DNA from: Ardenticatenaceae bacterium
GTDB taxonomy: Bacteria > Chloroflexota > Anaerolineae > Promineifilales > Promineifilaceae
NCBI GenBank assembly: GCA_020634435.1
Contig: JACKBS010000008.1
Location: forward strand, 124,001 to 188,000
Length of the DNA stretch: 64,000 nucleotides
Reading direction: 5' to 3'
The translations under genes and the position numbers were made by a program. Positions 31,409 through 40,673 of the stretch are shown piece by piece (positions within the stretch are counted from its first letter, which is position 1; each line of letters begins with the position of its first letter). The notes beneath the pieces were generated by a model. The model worked only from the letters and a program-made list of their open reading frames with translations, made no database searches and was not told the DNA's origin.

Positions 31409-33334
31409 ATGCACGAAACGTTATTGATTGGCATTGCGGCCGTTTTGATTTTAGGAATTTTTGCGCAATGGTTGGCCTGGCGGCTGCGGCTGCCGTCCAT
31501 TTTGCTGCTGCTTACCATTGGTCTGGTGGCCGGTCCGGTGACGGGCTGGCTGTCGCCCGAAGCGGTGCTGGGTGAGCTGCTCTTTCCGCTGGTGTCCTTG
31601 GCAGTGGCTTACATTTTGTACGAAGGCGGCCTCAGCCTCAGCGTGAAGGAGCTGCGTGAGGTGGGTAGGGTGGTGTTTAGCCTTACCAGCATCGGCGTGG
31701 CCGTTACCTGGGTATTGGGGGCGCTGGCGGCTCGATTTTTACTCCAGCTTTCCTGGCCAATAGCGATATTGTTAACGGCCGTTCTCGTCGTCACTGGCCC
31801 CACAGTCATTGGGCCGCTGCTGCGGCAAATCCGGCCCAAGGGCAAAACGATGGCCATCCTGAAGTGGGAAGGCATTTTGATTGATCCGATTGGTGCGGTG
31901 CTGGCGGTGCTGGTGTTTGAAGCAATTTTGTCTGGCCAGCTGGAGCAAGCGCCGCTGATTATTGCCCGTGGAGTGTTGATTACGGCCGTTGTTGGTGTGC
32001 TGGTTGGGTTGTTGGCGGCCGGCATCATGTGGCTGCTTTTGTCCCGTTACTGGGTGCCGGACCAGCTGCAAAATGGCGTCTCGCTGCTGTTCGTGACGCT
32101 GGCGTTTGTCGTTAGCGACTTGCTGCACCCCGAATCCGGCCTGCTGGCGGTGACGGTGATGGGCTTTGTGTTAGCCAATCAGCGGCAGGTGCCCATCAAG
32201 CAAATCGAGGAATTTAAGAAAAACGTGCGTGAGCTGCTCATCGCGGCGTTGTTTATCATTTTGGCGGCGCGATTGTCCTGGGCCGATTTTCAAGAAATCG
32301 TCTGGTGGCGCGGGGCGTTGTTTGTGCTGTTATTGGTGCTGCTGGTGCGGCCAGCGGCCGTTTTTATTTCCACCTGGCGGGCTAATCTGTCGGTGAAGGA
32401 AAAGCTGTTCCTTTCCTGGATGGCGCCGCGCGGCATTGTAGCTGCTTCGGTGGCCTCGCTGTTTGCCCTGCGCCTGGAAGACGCGGGTTTTGCCGGGGCT
32501 GAATCGCTGGTGGCGCTGACCTTCCTGGTGATTCTCTCCACGGTGGTAGTTTATGGGCTGACGGCCGCGCCGCTGGCCAACTGGCTGGGGCTGGCTGAAG
32601 CATCGCCGCAGGGGGTGCTGTTCATGGGTGCTCATCCGCTCACCCGTGAACTGGCCGAACTGCTGCAAGCGCACGGCATCCGCGTGGGCCTGATTGATTC
32701 CAATTGGCGCAACCACGCGGCGGCGCGCATGGCGGGGCTGAAGTCGTACTACGGCAATGCTTTGGATGAGGCGGTGTTAGAGTCGGTAGATTTGGCGGGC
32801 ATCGGCCGTTTTCTGGCGATGACTTCCAATGATGAAGCCAATGCCCTGTCAGCGCTGCATTTTGCGGAGATGTTTGGCAGCTCGGAGGCGTTTCAGCTGC
32901 AATCCAGCGATTCGTCGGACCCCAGTGCGGAACAATCGGCACCGCGCCATTTGCACGGCCGTATTCTCTTCCAACCGGCACTGGCTTATGCTCAGCTGGA
33001 CGAGCTGTTTGCCGGTGGGGCGCAGCTGAAGTCCACGCCCATCACCAAAGAATTTACCTACGCCGATTTTCAGCAGCAGTATCCAGGAACGGCCGTATCG
33101 CTTTGCCTGATTCAGAAAAACGGCCGTCTGGTAATCTTTACCGCCGATAATGAATTGGTACCCAAAATGGGCGATACGCTCATCAGCCTGGTAGCCCAAC
33201 CAGAACAGCACACAATCTTGACTGACAGCCCGAAGAAAAACGTCGTTAAACAGATCGCCGAAGAATCTGCTAGAGCCAAAACGGCCGTACTCAATAACGC
33301 CGCTGTGGCCAAAACATTTTCGTCTATTTGGTAA
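31409..33334 (+). CDS. Monovalent cation/proton antiporter with C-terminal TrkA (RCK) domains
   Basis: 641 residues from ATG 31409, placed by GGAAGGAG six bases upstream. About twelve membrane segments to residue 390 form a CPA-type Na+(K+)/H+ exchanger; VTGPTVIGPLLRQIRPKGK and WEGILIDPIGAVLAV (Glu, Asp pair) match the ion-binding helices of the NhaP/CPA1 group. The soluble part has a TrkA-N Rossmann unit (about 395-510, VLFMGAHPLTRELAELLQAH, FLAMTSNDEANALS) and a TrkA-C-like unit near 560-600. Cytosolic RCK domains gate transport by NAD(H) or nucleotides. The leader is structured. Its stop overlaps the end of the convergent gene by 11 bases. Confidence 0.92.
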   Translation: MHETLLIGIAAVLILGIFAQWLAWRLRLPSILLLLTIGLVAGPVTGWLSPEAVLGELLFPLVSLAVAYILYEGGLSLSVKELREVGRVVFSLTSIGVAVTWVLGALAARFLLQLSWPIAILLTAVLVVTGPTVIGPLLRQIRPKGKTMAILKWEGILIDPIGAVLAVLVFEAILSGQLEQAPLIIARGVLITAVVGVLVGLLAAGIMWLLLSRYWVPDQLQNGVSLLFVTLAFVVSDLLHPESGLLAVTVMGFVLANQRQVPIKQIEEFKKNVRELLIAALFIILAARLSWADFQEIVWWRGALFVLLLVLLVRPAAVFISTWRANLSVKEKLFLSWMAPRGIVAASVASLFALRLEDAGFAGAESLVALTFLVILSTVVVYGLTAAPLANWLGLAEASPQGVLFMGAHPLTRELAELLQAHGIRVGLIDSNWRNHAAARMAGLKSYYGNALDEAVLESVDLAGIGRFLAMTSNDEANALSALHFAEMFGSSEAFQLQSSDSSDPSAEQSAPRHLHGRILFQPALAYAQLDELFAGGAQLKSTPITKEFTYADFQQQYPGTAVSLCLIQKNGRLVIFTADNELVPKMGDTLISLVAQPEQHTILTDSPKKNVVKQIAEESARAKTAVLNNAAVAKTFSSIW

Positions 33335-35741
33335 ATGGATAGCCCATAGAGGAGTGCACAGTGGCCACCCCACGGTCATTGTGCGCACTTTCCACCAGGA
33401 ATCCGATGGCTTCGTCGTTGGTGGTGCCGTCCATCAAGACGTTCAGCCGGTATCCTTTGGTAACTTTGGGCAGGTCAATGACTTGCAGATAAGGGGTCAA
33501 AGCTTCATGATCGGGCAGCAGCTTGGTTAGGCTGTTGGGTGCCAGATGGAAGAAGCGCCAGTTGAAGCTGGCCCCTTCCAGGTGCAGCGGGATAGGCAGG
33601 GAGAAGATGCCCGATTCGACCAAATCCTGGAAAAAATGGGTGCCGTAGGACAGTTCCGGTGGTTTGCCATCTTGCGCCACCCCCAGCTCGATGAGTACCT
33701 TTGTGTTGTAGATGTCGGCGTAGCTAACGCGCACGCCCAACTCTAGATTGGTGCTGCCCCACCGTCCCGGCCCAATGAGGATAAAAGATTCGCCTTCCAG
33801 CAGCTTGTTCAGCCGCCCGATGGCCCGGCCCAATTCCAGCTTGGTCGCGATGTCGGGAATCCGGCGGTATTTCTCTGGGTCCACAAAAATGATGTAGCGC
33901 ACCTGTTCAGCACGGCCGTTTGGAATAAGCCCGCGTGAGGTGAACAAAATGCGCTTGGGTGGCACGTCGTTGGGGATTTTGACGGTTTCTTCGTTGGCGC
34001 GCTGGCTGAGTGGGCGGCATTGCAGCAAGTGAAGCTTAAAATCGGGATACGGCCGTCCGGGCAAGATTTCCACCGTGAATTCCATATCCACCGGGGTTTT
34101 GTACCCTTCTTCCAGCCGCGCCAGGGCGGTGCGCATCAGCGTCACAAACTTGCGATCGCGTACCAGAGCGTCAAACGTCAGCACAAATCGGTCGTTTACA
34201 TCCAGTGCGCCCACGGAAAGAATGCGCTGCAAATAATCCCCTTTGTCCAGTGAAGCAATGTAGCGCAGGTCAGGAAAGTCGCGGTGCAGCACCTGGTTGA
34301 TAGGCAAAGTGGTGAACTTGTTTTGCTCCAGGTCTACCAAATCAACGTACCACTGCGCATATTGTCGCTGCGCTTGCGGGGTAGATTCCGGGCGCAACTG
34401 TGGGTGGCTCAGCGAAATGAGTCGGGGGTAGTCGTTGTCTACGCGATCCACGGCACGGGTGCCCACGCCCCACACGATGCGCAAAAAGCCATCCTCGCGC
34501 CGGATTTTGGGGTGCCAGCGGAACGGATTGCGGCTAAATCCCACCCCGGCGATGGAAGGCATGAAGTAACGGCCGTAACGCTTTCCCCGCACCCGTTGCA
34601 GCAGTACCGCCATCCGCTCATCATAATCAATCAGGCCGTGGTGCTGCCGGTACAAAATTGCGTCCGGGTTGATGGTGCTGGCATAGACCCGGCGAATCGC
34701 GTCTAGCAAATCGCGTAGATTTTCTTTAGGCGTGCCCTGGTTGGGGCAAAAATAGCTGCTGTACTTGCCTGCAAATGAGAAGCCAAAATTATCCTCCAGT
34801 AGGCTGGACGACCGCACAATGATTGGGTCGTTGCCAAACTGATCCAGCACATAGCGCAGATTGTCCACAATGCCTTCGGGAAAGCGCCCGGCCAGGTGTT
34901 CCGCCTCAATTTTGGGGTGGTCGCGGCGAATTTCCTCCAACGGCCGATATTTCTGGTTCATGTAGCTGTCCAGGTTGTTCATCAGCCGGAAGTCGTAAAT
35001 CACCTCGCTGCCCAAAAAGTAAGAGTCTGGGATTTCCACAAATTCGCTGATGTCAGGGCTGTCATCCGTTGGCTTTTGCTGCAAAATTTTCCAGGCCAGG
35101 ATCATGCCCGCCGCCTTGCCGCCGATCTTGCCCCCGCCAATACGCCGCCGGTAAATGCGGCGCAGGTCGGCAATGCTCAGCACGTGCTTGGCCACGGCAA
35201 TAAAACGAAGCTGGTCGCTGATCATGCCCTTGATCAGCACCACTTTGATCTCTTCCAGATGATGTTTAACTTTTTCTAGCTGGTTGGGTGGCAGCGCTTC
35301 GTATAGCTCCCCCTGGCGGAACAATATTTCCCACGGCGCAATTTCCGGGTTAAAAGTCAGTTCAATCGAGTCGGTGTGCCCTGGCTGGTTGTTCAGGACG
35401 TCTTCAATGATGCTGTCCAGCAGCGATAGGCCCAGGTTATTGCCAAAGTAGGCGTCGGTTTGGAAATCCCGGATGCGATCTTTGCGCTTTTGCCAGATGT
35501 GGGCTGGTTCCTGGCCAAATGGATCAAACAGCCCTTCGCGCCGTTGTGACTCCAATGCTTTGGCCTTGATTTCGGCATTAAATGCTTCCTGGTCGATGAT
35601 GCCGCGCTGGAACAGCTCGTCGCGCATCCGCACCCGGATGTCGTGCGCCAGGGTGGGATATTGGGCCAGTTTGATGTAAATGTCGATGGTGGGCGTAATG
35701 CTGCGAATGGGGTCCATTCGCTGTGGTACCGGAAATTCCAT
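33324..35741 (-). CDS. PEP/pyruvate-binding (PPDK N-terminal) domain protein
   Basis: 805 residues. The centre (about 215-500) is the ATP-grasp-like nucleotide-binding region of PEP synthase and pyruvate phosphate dikinase: GGGKIGGKAAGMILAW, NDPIIVRSSSLLEDNFGFSF, SYFCPNQGTPKENLRDLLDA, RMAVLLQRVRGKRYG. The N-terminal 200 residues (DIYIKLAQYPTLAHDIR, EEIKVVLIKGMISDQLRFIA) are specific to this subfamily. There is no phosphohistidine swivel domain with the usual TSH motif nor a PEP-binding barrel, so it is not a complete PEP synthase; it may phosphorylate or bind another target. GGGAGA precedes the ATG at 35741. Divergent from the HIT gene. Confidence 0.85.
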   Translation of the reverse strand: MEFPVPQRMDPIRSITPTIDIYIKLAQYPTLAHDIRVRMRDELFQRGIIDQEAFNAEIKAKALESQRREGLFDPFGQEPAHIWQKRKDRIRDFQTDAYFGNNLGLSLLDSIIEDVLNNQPGHTDSIELTFNPEIAPWEILFRQGELYEALPPNQLEKVKHHLEEIKVVLIKGMISDQLRFIAVAKHVLSIADLRRIYRRRIGGGKIGGKAAGMILAWKILQQKPTDDSPDISEFVEIPDSYFLGSEVIYDFRLMNNLDSYMNQKYRPLEEIRRDHPKIEAEHLAGRFPEGIVDNLRYVLDQFGNDPIIVRSSSLLEDNFGFSFAGKYSSYFCPNQGTPKENLRDLLDAIRRVYASTINPDAILYRQHHGLIDYDERMAVLLQRVRGKRYGRYFMPSIAGVGFSRNPFRWHPKIRREDGFLRIVWGVGTRAVDRVDNDYPRLISLSHPQLRPESTPQAQRQYAQWYVDLVDLEQNKFTTLPINQVLHRDFPDLRYIASLDKGDYLQRILSVGALDVNDRFVLTFDALVRDRKFVTLMRTALARLEEGYKTPVDMEFTVEILPGRPYPDFKLHLLQCRPLSQRANEETVKIPNDVPPKRILFTSRGLIPNGRAEQVRYIIFVDPEKYRRIPDIATKLELGRAIGRLNKLLEGESFILIGPGRWGSTNLELGVRVSYADIYNTKVLIELGVAQDGKPPELSYGTHFFQDLVESGIFSLPIPLHLEGASFNWRFFHLAPNSLTKLLPDHEALTPYLQVIDLPKVTKGYRLNVLMDGTTNDEAIGFLVESAHNDRGVATVHSSMGYPFTK

Positions 35742-35915
35742 GCGTTTTCTCCCAGAAAATCGCCTAATCGAGCTGCATGCGTCCCATTATACAGCAGGTT
35801 GCCTGCTTGCCAGATACAGAGTAAAACGGAGGGAAGTTGTTTTAGGGATTTGTGGAAATGCGTATTGCGGCACAACTATTCACATTCCCTGAGCACCAGT
35901 CAAACAGGAGTTTTT

Positions 35916-36263
35916 ATGTCAACAATCTTTTCTAAAATCGTGGCAGGGGAGATCCCGGCGGATGTGGTGTATCAGGATGAGCTGGTGACGGCATTTCGGG
36001 ACATCAACCCGCAAGCGCCCACGCACATTTTGATTGTGCCCAACAAGGAAATTGCCACGGTCAATGACCTGACCGAAGCCGACGAGCTGGTGGCTGGACG
36101 GCTGCTGCTGGTCGCCAAAAAGCTGGCTGCCCAAGAGGGCATTGCTGAAGATGGCTACCGCCTGATGATCAACTGCAACGAGCACGGTGGGCAAGAAGTT
36201 TTTCACCTGCACTTGCATTTGTTGGGGGGACGGCCGTTGGGACCGATGTTGGTGCGTCGATAG
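35916..36263 (+). CDS. HIT family nucleotide hydrolase (HinT-like)
   Basis: 115 residues from ATG 35916, with CAGGAG at 35905-35910; an open frame further upstream lacks support. The histidine triad His97-Leu-His99-Leu-His101-Leu-Leu is complete, preceded by the conserved QEVFHLHLH context, and the N-terminus CIFSKIV-like TIFSKIVAGEIPADVVYQDE is typical of HinT. These enzymes hydrolyse nucleoside phosphoramidates and acyl-AMP intermediates in the cytosol. The C-terminus GGRPLGPMLVRR is slightly changed from the usual GRxMxWPPG, but length is standard. Confidence 0.95.
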   Translation: MSTIFSKIVAGEIPADVVYQDELVTAFRDINPQAPTHILIVPNKEIATVNDLTEADELVAGRLLLVAKKLAAQEGIAEDGYRLMINCNEHGGQEVFHLHLHLLGGRPLGPMLVRR

Positions 36264-36271
36264 GATTTTTA

Positions 36272-36330
36272 GTGAAAAGTGAAAAGTTGTAAGTAAAAAG
36301 TTTCTTTTCACTTTTTACTTACAACTTTCC
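36272..36330. repeat. Word-repeat hairpin (AAAGTTGTAAGT type) between convergent genes
   Basis: AAAGTTGTAAGTAAAAAG (36283-36300) is the exact reverse complement of 36311-36328, loop TTTCTTTTCA; outside it AGTGAAAAGTGAAAAG repeats the word. It may serve as a two-way transcript end between the HIT gene and the M23 gene. Confidence 0.75.
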
Positions 36331-36335
36331 CATGC

Positions 36336-37922
36336 TTACGGACTAATCGCGTTAATCTCATCGCGGCAGACGCAGGCTTCGCGGCTGATGGTGCCGCGCA
36401 CCAGCAGTCCGTCGTACTCTGAGCCGAGACCTTGTGAAACCCAACCAGCCATGTTGAAGGCAATTGCGCCATCGGCTGCTACCCAACGGCCGTTGTAAGT
36501 TCGCGTTACGTGCAAATGGGTACCGTTTGAGAAGCCGCCTTCACAAGAAGGGTGCCCCAGCCGGTCGCCTGTTTGCACCGGTGTGCCCGCTGCGATGCGG
36601 TCGCGCGTTTCCAGGTGCATGTAGGTGATCGCCCAGCCCGTTCCGGCAAAACCATCGGCTGGCTGGCCAGGCAGGTCCAGGTCTACCACCACCGCACCAA
36701 AATCGCTGCGGGTCACAATGCCATCGGCCATTGCCGTCACCCAATTGTCTGACTGCACGCAGCCCAACTGCTCGGACGGGGGGGCAAAGTCCAGGGCGGC
36801 CCAGGCTGAACCAGCGGCCCAACCACCGTGCGGACCACCTGTGTAGTACCAGGTTTCGTTGTTGCTCCAGGGGAGCTGTAGGCTGGGTTGGCGTAAATCG
36901 GCAGGCCAGAGCGGATCAACGGTGTAGGCAAAGGGGTTGCCAAACAGTTCGTTGTAGGTGGCCCAAAAGCCATCGGGGCCAGCTTCTTGCAGCCAGGTGG
37001 CGTAAGTGGCTCCGTCGTGTGCGCCGAGCCACTTTTGTACTGCGGCCGTGCCATCGTTGATGGTGGCGGCAAAGCCCAGGCGGGTGCCGTCGGCCAGGGT
37101 AAACGCGTTGAGGCCGCCTTCGGAACGGCCGTAAAAACCAAAATTTAGCTCATTGGCGGCCCAACTGAGCTGTTCATACAGGTCAGGCTGGTTGGTGGCC
37201 CGGTAGCCTAGTGGGAATTGGCCCACCACACCATCGGGCATGGAAATCCACCCGGCACGATATTCCAGCGCGGCCAGCAGCAGCCGGGGATTCACACTGT
37301 AACGGTGCGCCACCAGGGAAACAATTTCTGGTCCGGCCAGCAGCTGGTTTTCCACCAATTCTTCATAGCGCAGCAGGTAGCTGTCGAAAAGCTCCACAAA
37401 CTGACGCACGTCAAAGCCAGCAGCGGCGGGGCCATACACCAATTCGCTGTCGGGAATGATCTTAAAATCGGGGCCAACTTGGGAAGCCGAAGTGGGGACG
37501 AGCAGCGCCTGACCGACAAAAAGCAGGTTGCTGTTGTCTAATTGGTTGATCGCCAGCAGTTCCTCGATGGTGGTGCCGTACAGCTGGGAGATGTAGCCCA
37601 ACGTTTCACCTGCGCCGACGGTGTGGGTGGTGGTTGTCGTGCCGCTATCGGTAACGGCCGTTTCATGCGGCGAGTCCGGCGTGGGGGTGCCCAAATAAGT
37701 AGGCCGGGCCACGGCTATGGCTGGCCCAGCTTCTGGGGTGGGAGGCAGCGGTACGTTGCCGCTAAACGGGGTCAGGATCGGTGTGGGTGGTGGCTGATTG
37801 GTCGGACCGGGGGTGACAAATACGGCCGTTTCCGGGTCTGGTCGTTCACAGCCCACGATCAGCAATAAAAAAAGCACCAGATGAATGGCACACCAACGCT
37901 TCCCAGCAAAAAAACGTCTCAT
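36336..37922 (-). CDS. LysM and M23-like peptidoglycan-binding lipoprotein
   Basis: 528 residues from ATG 37922 (MRRFFAGKRW); the frame is open 17 codons further. Lipoprotein signal with LIVGC, a Pro/Thr-rich spacer, one LysM (about 98-145, VGAGETLGYISQLYGTTIEE), a helical middle domain (about 165-355) and a C-terminal M23 metallopeptidase-like domain (about 375-515). The HLHV motif near the end supplies two M23 residues, and ALDFAPP matches the Asp of the HxxxD motif, but Trp stands where the first zinc-binding His is expected; a His in GGPHGG nearby might substitute. Activity is therefore uncertain. Outside face of the membrane, acting on or holding peptidoglycan. Confidence 0.85.
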   Translation of the reverse strand: MRRFFAGKRWCAIHLVLFLLLIVGCERPDPETAVFVTPGPTNQPPPTPILTPFSGNVPLPPTPEAGPAIAVARPTYLGTPTPDSPHETAVTDSGTTTTTHTVGAGETLGYISQLYGTTIEELLAINQLDNSNLLFVGQALLVPTSASQVGPDFKIIPDSELVYGPAAAGFDVRQFVELFDSYLLRYEELVENQLLAGPEIVSLVAHRYSVNPRLLLAALEYRAGWISMPDGVVGQFPLGYRATNQPDLYEQLSWAANELNFGFYGRSEGGLNAFTLADGTRLGFAATINDGTAAVQKWLGAHDGATYATWLQEAGPDGFWATYNELFGNPFAYTVDPLWPADLRQPSLQLPWSNNETWYYTGGPHGGWAAGSAWAALDFAPPSEQLGCVQSDNWVTAMADGIVTRSDFGAVVVDLDLPGQPADGFAGTGWAITYMHLETRDRIAAGTPVQTGDRLGHPSCEGGFSNGTHLHVTRTYNGRWVAADGAIAFNMAGWVSQGLGSEYDGLLVRGTISREACVCRDEINAISP

Positions 37923-38065
37923 TGGTGGGATTGTACCCCAGGAAGTTGCAAAAATGCACCCGAAGCCGCTCAAAAGGCAAAGGCCATTTGAACAATGTGT
38001 AATCTAAATTGGGCTAAGAAAATTAGAAACTGGAAGATTAAAAAAAACTGGCGTCTGGATACTTG

Positions 38066-38428
38066 TTACGCTGACTGAACACGCGTTGCTAACTGCACGA
38101 CTTGCTGGTATTCCACCGGCTTGGTTAGCACGATGTCGGCCGTTTCGTGCAAATAGCCTACTCGCGTGCCTTCAATGCTGGTGGCAAACACCCACGTGGT
38201 GGCAAAGCGGTCTTCACTTTTGATGAACTTGAGCAATTCCTCACCAGAAACGTGCGGCAGCTGCAAATCTAGCACCACCACATGAGGTGTATGTTCTGCC
38301 AGATAAAGCAGCGCTTCTTGCCCATCAAGCACCGTTTGCACGTCATACCCCACATCTTCAAAAGCGGCCGTAAAAAAAGTGGCAAGCATCTCATCGTCGT
38401 CAACAATTAACGCTTTAGGCTTTATCAT
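38066..38428 (-). CDS. Single-domain response regulator (receiver B)
   Basis: 120 residues from the ATG at 38428 (AAGGG seven bases upstream); a GTG at 38443 overlapping the previous stop is the alternative. CheY-like receiver: acidic pocket VDDDEM, phosphoacceptor Asp in VVVLDLQLPHVSG, Thr/Ser in VFATSIEG and Lys in VLTKPVEY. No output domain, so it must act by protein contact or as a phosphorelay shuttle. Last gene of the minus-strand signalling array that starts at 46.4 kb. Confidence 0.92.
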   Translation of the reverse strand: MIKPKALIVDDDEMLATFFTAAFEDVGYDVQTVLDGQEALLYLAEHTPHVVVLDLQLPHVSGEELLKFIKSEDRFATTWVFATSIEGTRVGYLHETADIVLTKPVEYQQVVQLATRVQSA

Positions 38429-38442
38429 GGACACACCCTTCA

Positions 38443-38817
38443 CTACTTTTGGTTCTTGCCTAATAGAGAATTGATTTTCATAATAAGTTGAGAAAAATTG
38501 ATTGGTTTTGTCTCAAAATCGTTGCAGCCAATGGCCAGACTCCGGTTGCGATCTTCAACCAGTGCATGGGCCGTTAGCGCAATGATAGGAACATTTTTTA
38601 TCGATTCAATTTTCCTAATACGTTCGGTTGCTTCCCAACCATCCATAACTGGCAAACTGATGTCCATTAAAATCAAGTCGGGCTGCTCTTGTTTGGCCAC
38701 TTCAATGCCTTGCTGGCCGTCATTGGCAACCACAACCTCGTAATTCCGAAAAAGCAGTCGCTCTACCAGAATTTCTTGGATCATCGGACTGTCTTCAATT
38801 ACCAATATTTTACTCAT
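38443..38817 (-). CDS. Single-domain response regulator (receiver A)
   Basis: 124 residues. Receiver domain with VIEDSPMI, phosphoacceptor Asp52 in LILMDISLPVMDG, ALTAHA and Lys in ETKPINFSQL. The sequence is of the DivK/phosphorelay kind (MDISLPVMDGWEATERIR), usually dephosphorylated by or fed from hybrid kinases. It lies 35 bases downstream of the third 7TM kinase and abuts receiver B. Confidence 0.94.
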   Translation of the reverse strand: MSKILVIEDSPMIQEILVERLLFRNYEVVVANDGQQGIEVAKQEQPDLILMDISLPVMDGWEATERIRKIESIKNVPIIALTAHALVEDRNRSLAIGCNDFETKPINFSQLIMKINSLLGKNQK

Positions 38818-38852
38818 ACTTCAATCACTTTGTCTACAAAAATTACCAAAAT

Positions 38853-40673
38853 TTAGAGATGAGCTGTTTCACCATTGGCGCTTATCGTTTTTTCAGACGT
38901 TACCAAGGGTAGGAAAATGTTAAAACAGGTGCCTTCGCCAAGTTTGCTTTGCACCTGAATATCGCCGTTCATTAGTTTGCATAAATGATAGCTGATAGCC
39001 AGTCCCAGGCCGGTGCCGCCATAGCGCCGGGTGGGGGAAAGGTCCGCCTGGAAAAACGGCCGAAAAAGCTGCTTTACCTGTATTTCTGATATGCCAATCC
39101 CATTGTCGGTAATCTGGAACATGATTTGCGAGGCGTCGGCCGGATCATGTTGCACAGTGAGCACAATTTCACCGTCTTTCGTGAATTTGGCTGCGTTGTG
39201 CAATATGTTCAGCAAAATTTGGCGAACTTTTGCCTGATCAGCTTCCATTGTCAGGTCTGTGTCCAGATTAAAATGGACGGTAAGGTGATTGTTATTTTCA
39301 GCCAACGTGGGCTGCACAACCACCTGCACACTTTCTATCACCGACGTGACGTTAAAGCTGCTGATACTCAGCGTCATCTGCCCGGCTTCTACTTTAGAAA
39401 GGTCCAGCAAATCATTGATGATATGCAGCAGGTGATCGGCGGAAACGCTGATCTTTTGCAGGCGTTGGGGCAGGTTGGTGTCGTCCATAACGGCCGTTTG
39501 CTCTTGCAGCAGCTCGCTATAACCAATGATGGCCGTGAGTGGTGTGCGTAGCTCATGGCTCATGTTGGCCAGGAAGGTGCTTTTGGCCCGGTTAGCCGCT
39601 TCGGCCGCTTCTTTGGCTTCCCGCAGAGCAATTTCGGCCATACGCTGCTCTGTGTTGTTGTAGAGCATAACCAAACGGCCGGTCACCCGCCCTTGTTTAT
39701 CATGCAGAGGGGAAATGTTCAGATTGTAAAAATGCGTTTGCCCACCATTGCTGAACCGAATTTGCGTATTGGCCCGTTCGACGTCACGATACTGTTCTAC
39801 AAGATGAGACCATTCATCAAAAACTTCCTCTATTGGAAGGCCAATAATTCGGTCGATGGGTTTTCTGAGCACCGCTTGCGCCGCGGCGTTTATATCCACC
39901 ACGCGGTTAAGCGTATCCACCACAAACATGCCATCATCCATCTGCTCGATGACCGAGTTGCGCGCTACGGGCGAAATATCCATCAGGCGATAGCCAAAAA
40001 TGCCCCAGGCGAACATCACCCCGGTCACCATAAAAGCGATGGGGGTCGGGTCGATGATAAAAAGGCTAGCTGCTGGCGAGATGTATAAAATATTGATGAT
40101 CCACGGTGCAAAAGTACCCAACACAGAGACGCCAATCTGTGCCCGATAGATTCCACTTGTGTGAAAATAAGCGCGTATGAGTCGGTAGGTACCGTAGGTC
40201 AATACGCCGTAGGAGTAGGCAACATGCACCCAAAAGAGTGGTCCGCGGGTGATGACTAAATAGGCAAACGGGCCCGAGACATCCAGGGCAACGGTTGCCC
40301 GAAACAGATGGTGCAAATTGTCGGTCCAGGCGACCAGCAAGATAAACGCTGGCTCGATGAGAAAGGGAACGGCCGTACGCAGCGTCACTTTTTTAATCGG
40401 ATTGGTGTATTCAATCGCAAAAAACATCCAGGCCACTGGCCCCAAAACAATGCCGATGTATGCAATATTGGCCCACAGCAAGTTGCTGGCCGTCGTGGTG
40501 CTGCCAATCTCCAAAATATAAGCCACCATCCATTGTGTGATGCTTACCATCAGGACCACCAACGGTGTAGCCCCGTATATGGCGCGTCGTTTCCAGGCCA
40601 GAATGGCGACCGTAAAGGAAACAATTGAAGCAATTAGAATGGGGATGATGTAGGGGGTGTATTGCCAGGTCAT
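38853..40673 (-). CDS. Histidine kinase with 7TM sensor, PAS, HisKA and HATPase (kinase 3 of array)
   Basis: 606 residues. Seven membrane segments (about 8-230) of the HisKA_7TM sensor type, a PAS domain (about 240-345), a short coiled linker EAKEAAEAANRAKSTFLAN, HisKA with phosphoacceptor His373 in MSHELRTP, and HATPase_c with DNGIGISE and GGTGLGLAIS. Autophosphorylates in response to an unknown membrane or extracellular cue. The start ATG overlaps the stop of the preceding kinase (ATGA), showing translational coupling. Very similar domain order to its two upstream neighbours, so these are tandem duplicates that have diverged in the sensor. Confidence 0.93.
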   Translation of the reverse strand: MTWQYTPYIIPILIASIVSFTVAILAWKRRAIYGATPLVVLMVSITQWMVAYILEIGSTTTASNLLWANIAYIGIVLGPVAWMFFAIEYTNPIKKVTLRTAVPFLIEPAFILLVAWTDNLHHLFRATVALDVSGPFAYLVITRGPLFWVHVAYSYGVLTYGTYRLIRAYFHTSGIYRAQIGVSVLGTFAPWIINILYISPAASLFIIDPTPIAFMVTGVMFAWGIFGYRLMDISPVARNSVIEQMDDGMFVVDTLNRVVDINAAAQAVLRKPIDRIIGLPIEEVFDEWSHLVEQYRDVERANTQIRFSNGGQTHFYNLNISPLHDKQGRVTGRLVMLYNNTEQRMAEIALREAKEAAEAANRAKSTFLANMSHELRTPLTAIIGYSELLQEQTAVMDDTNLPQRLQKISVSADHLLHIINDLLDLSKVEAGQMTLSISSFNVTSVIESVQVVVQPTLAENNNHLTVHFNLDTDLTMEADQAKVRQILLNILHNAAKFTKDGEIVLTVQHDPADASQIMFQITDNGIGISEIQVKQLFRPFFQADLSPTRRYGGTGLGLAISYHLCKLMNGDIQVQSKLGEGTCFNIFLPLVTSEKTISANGETAHL

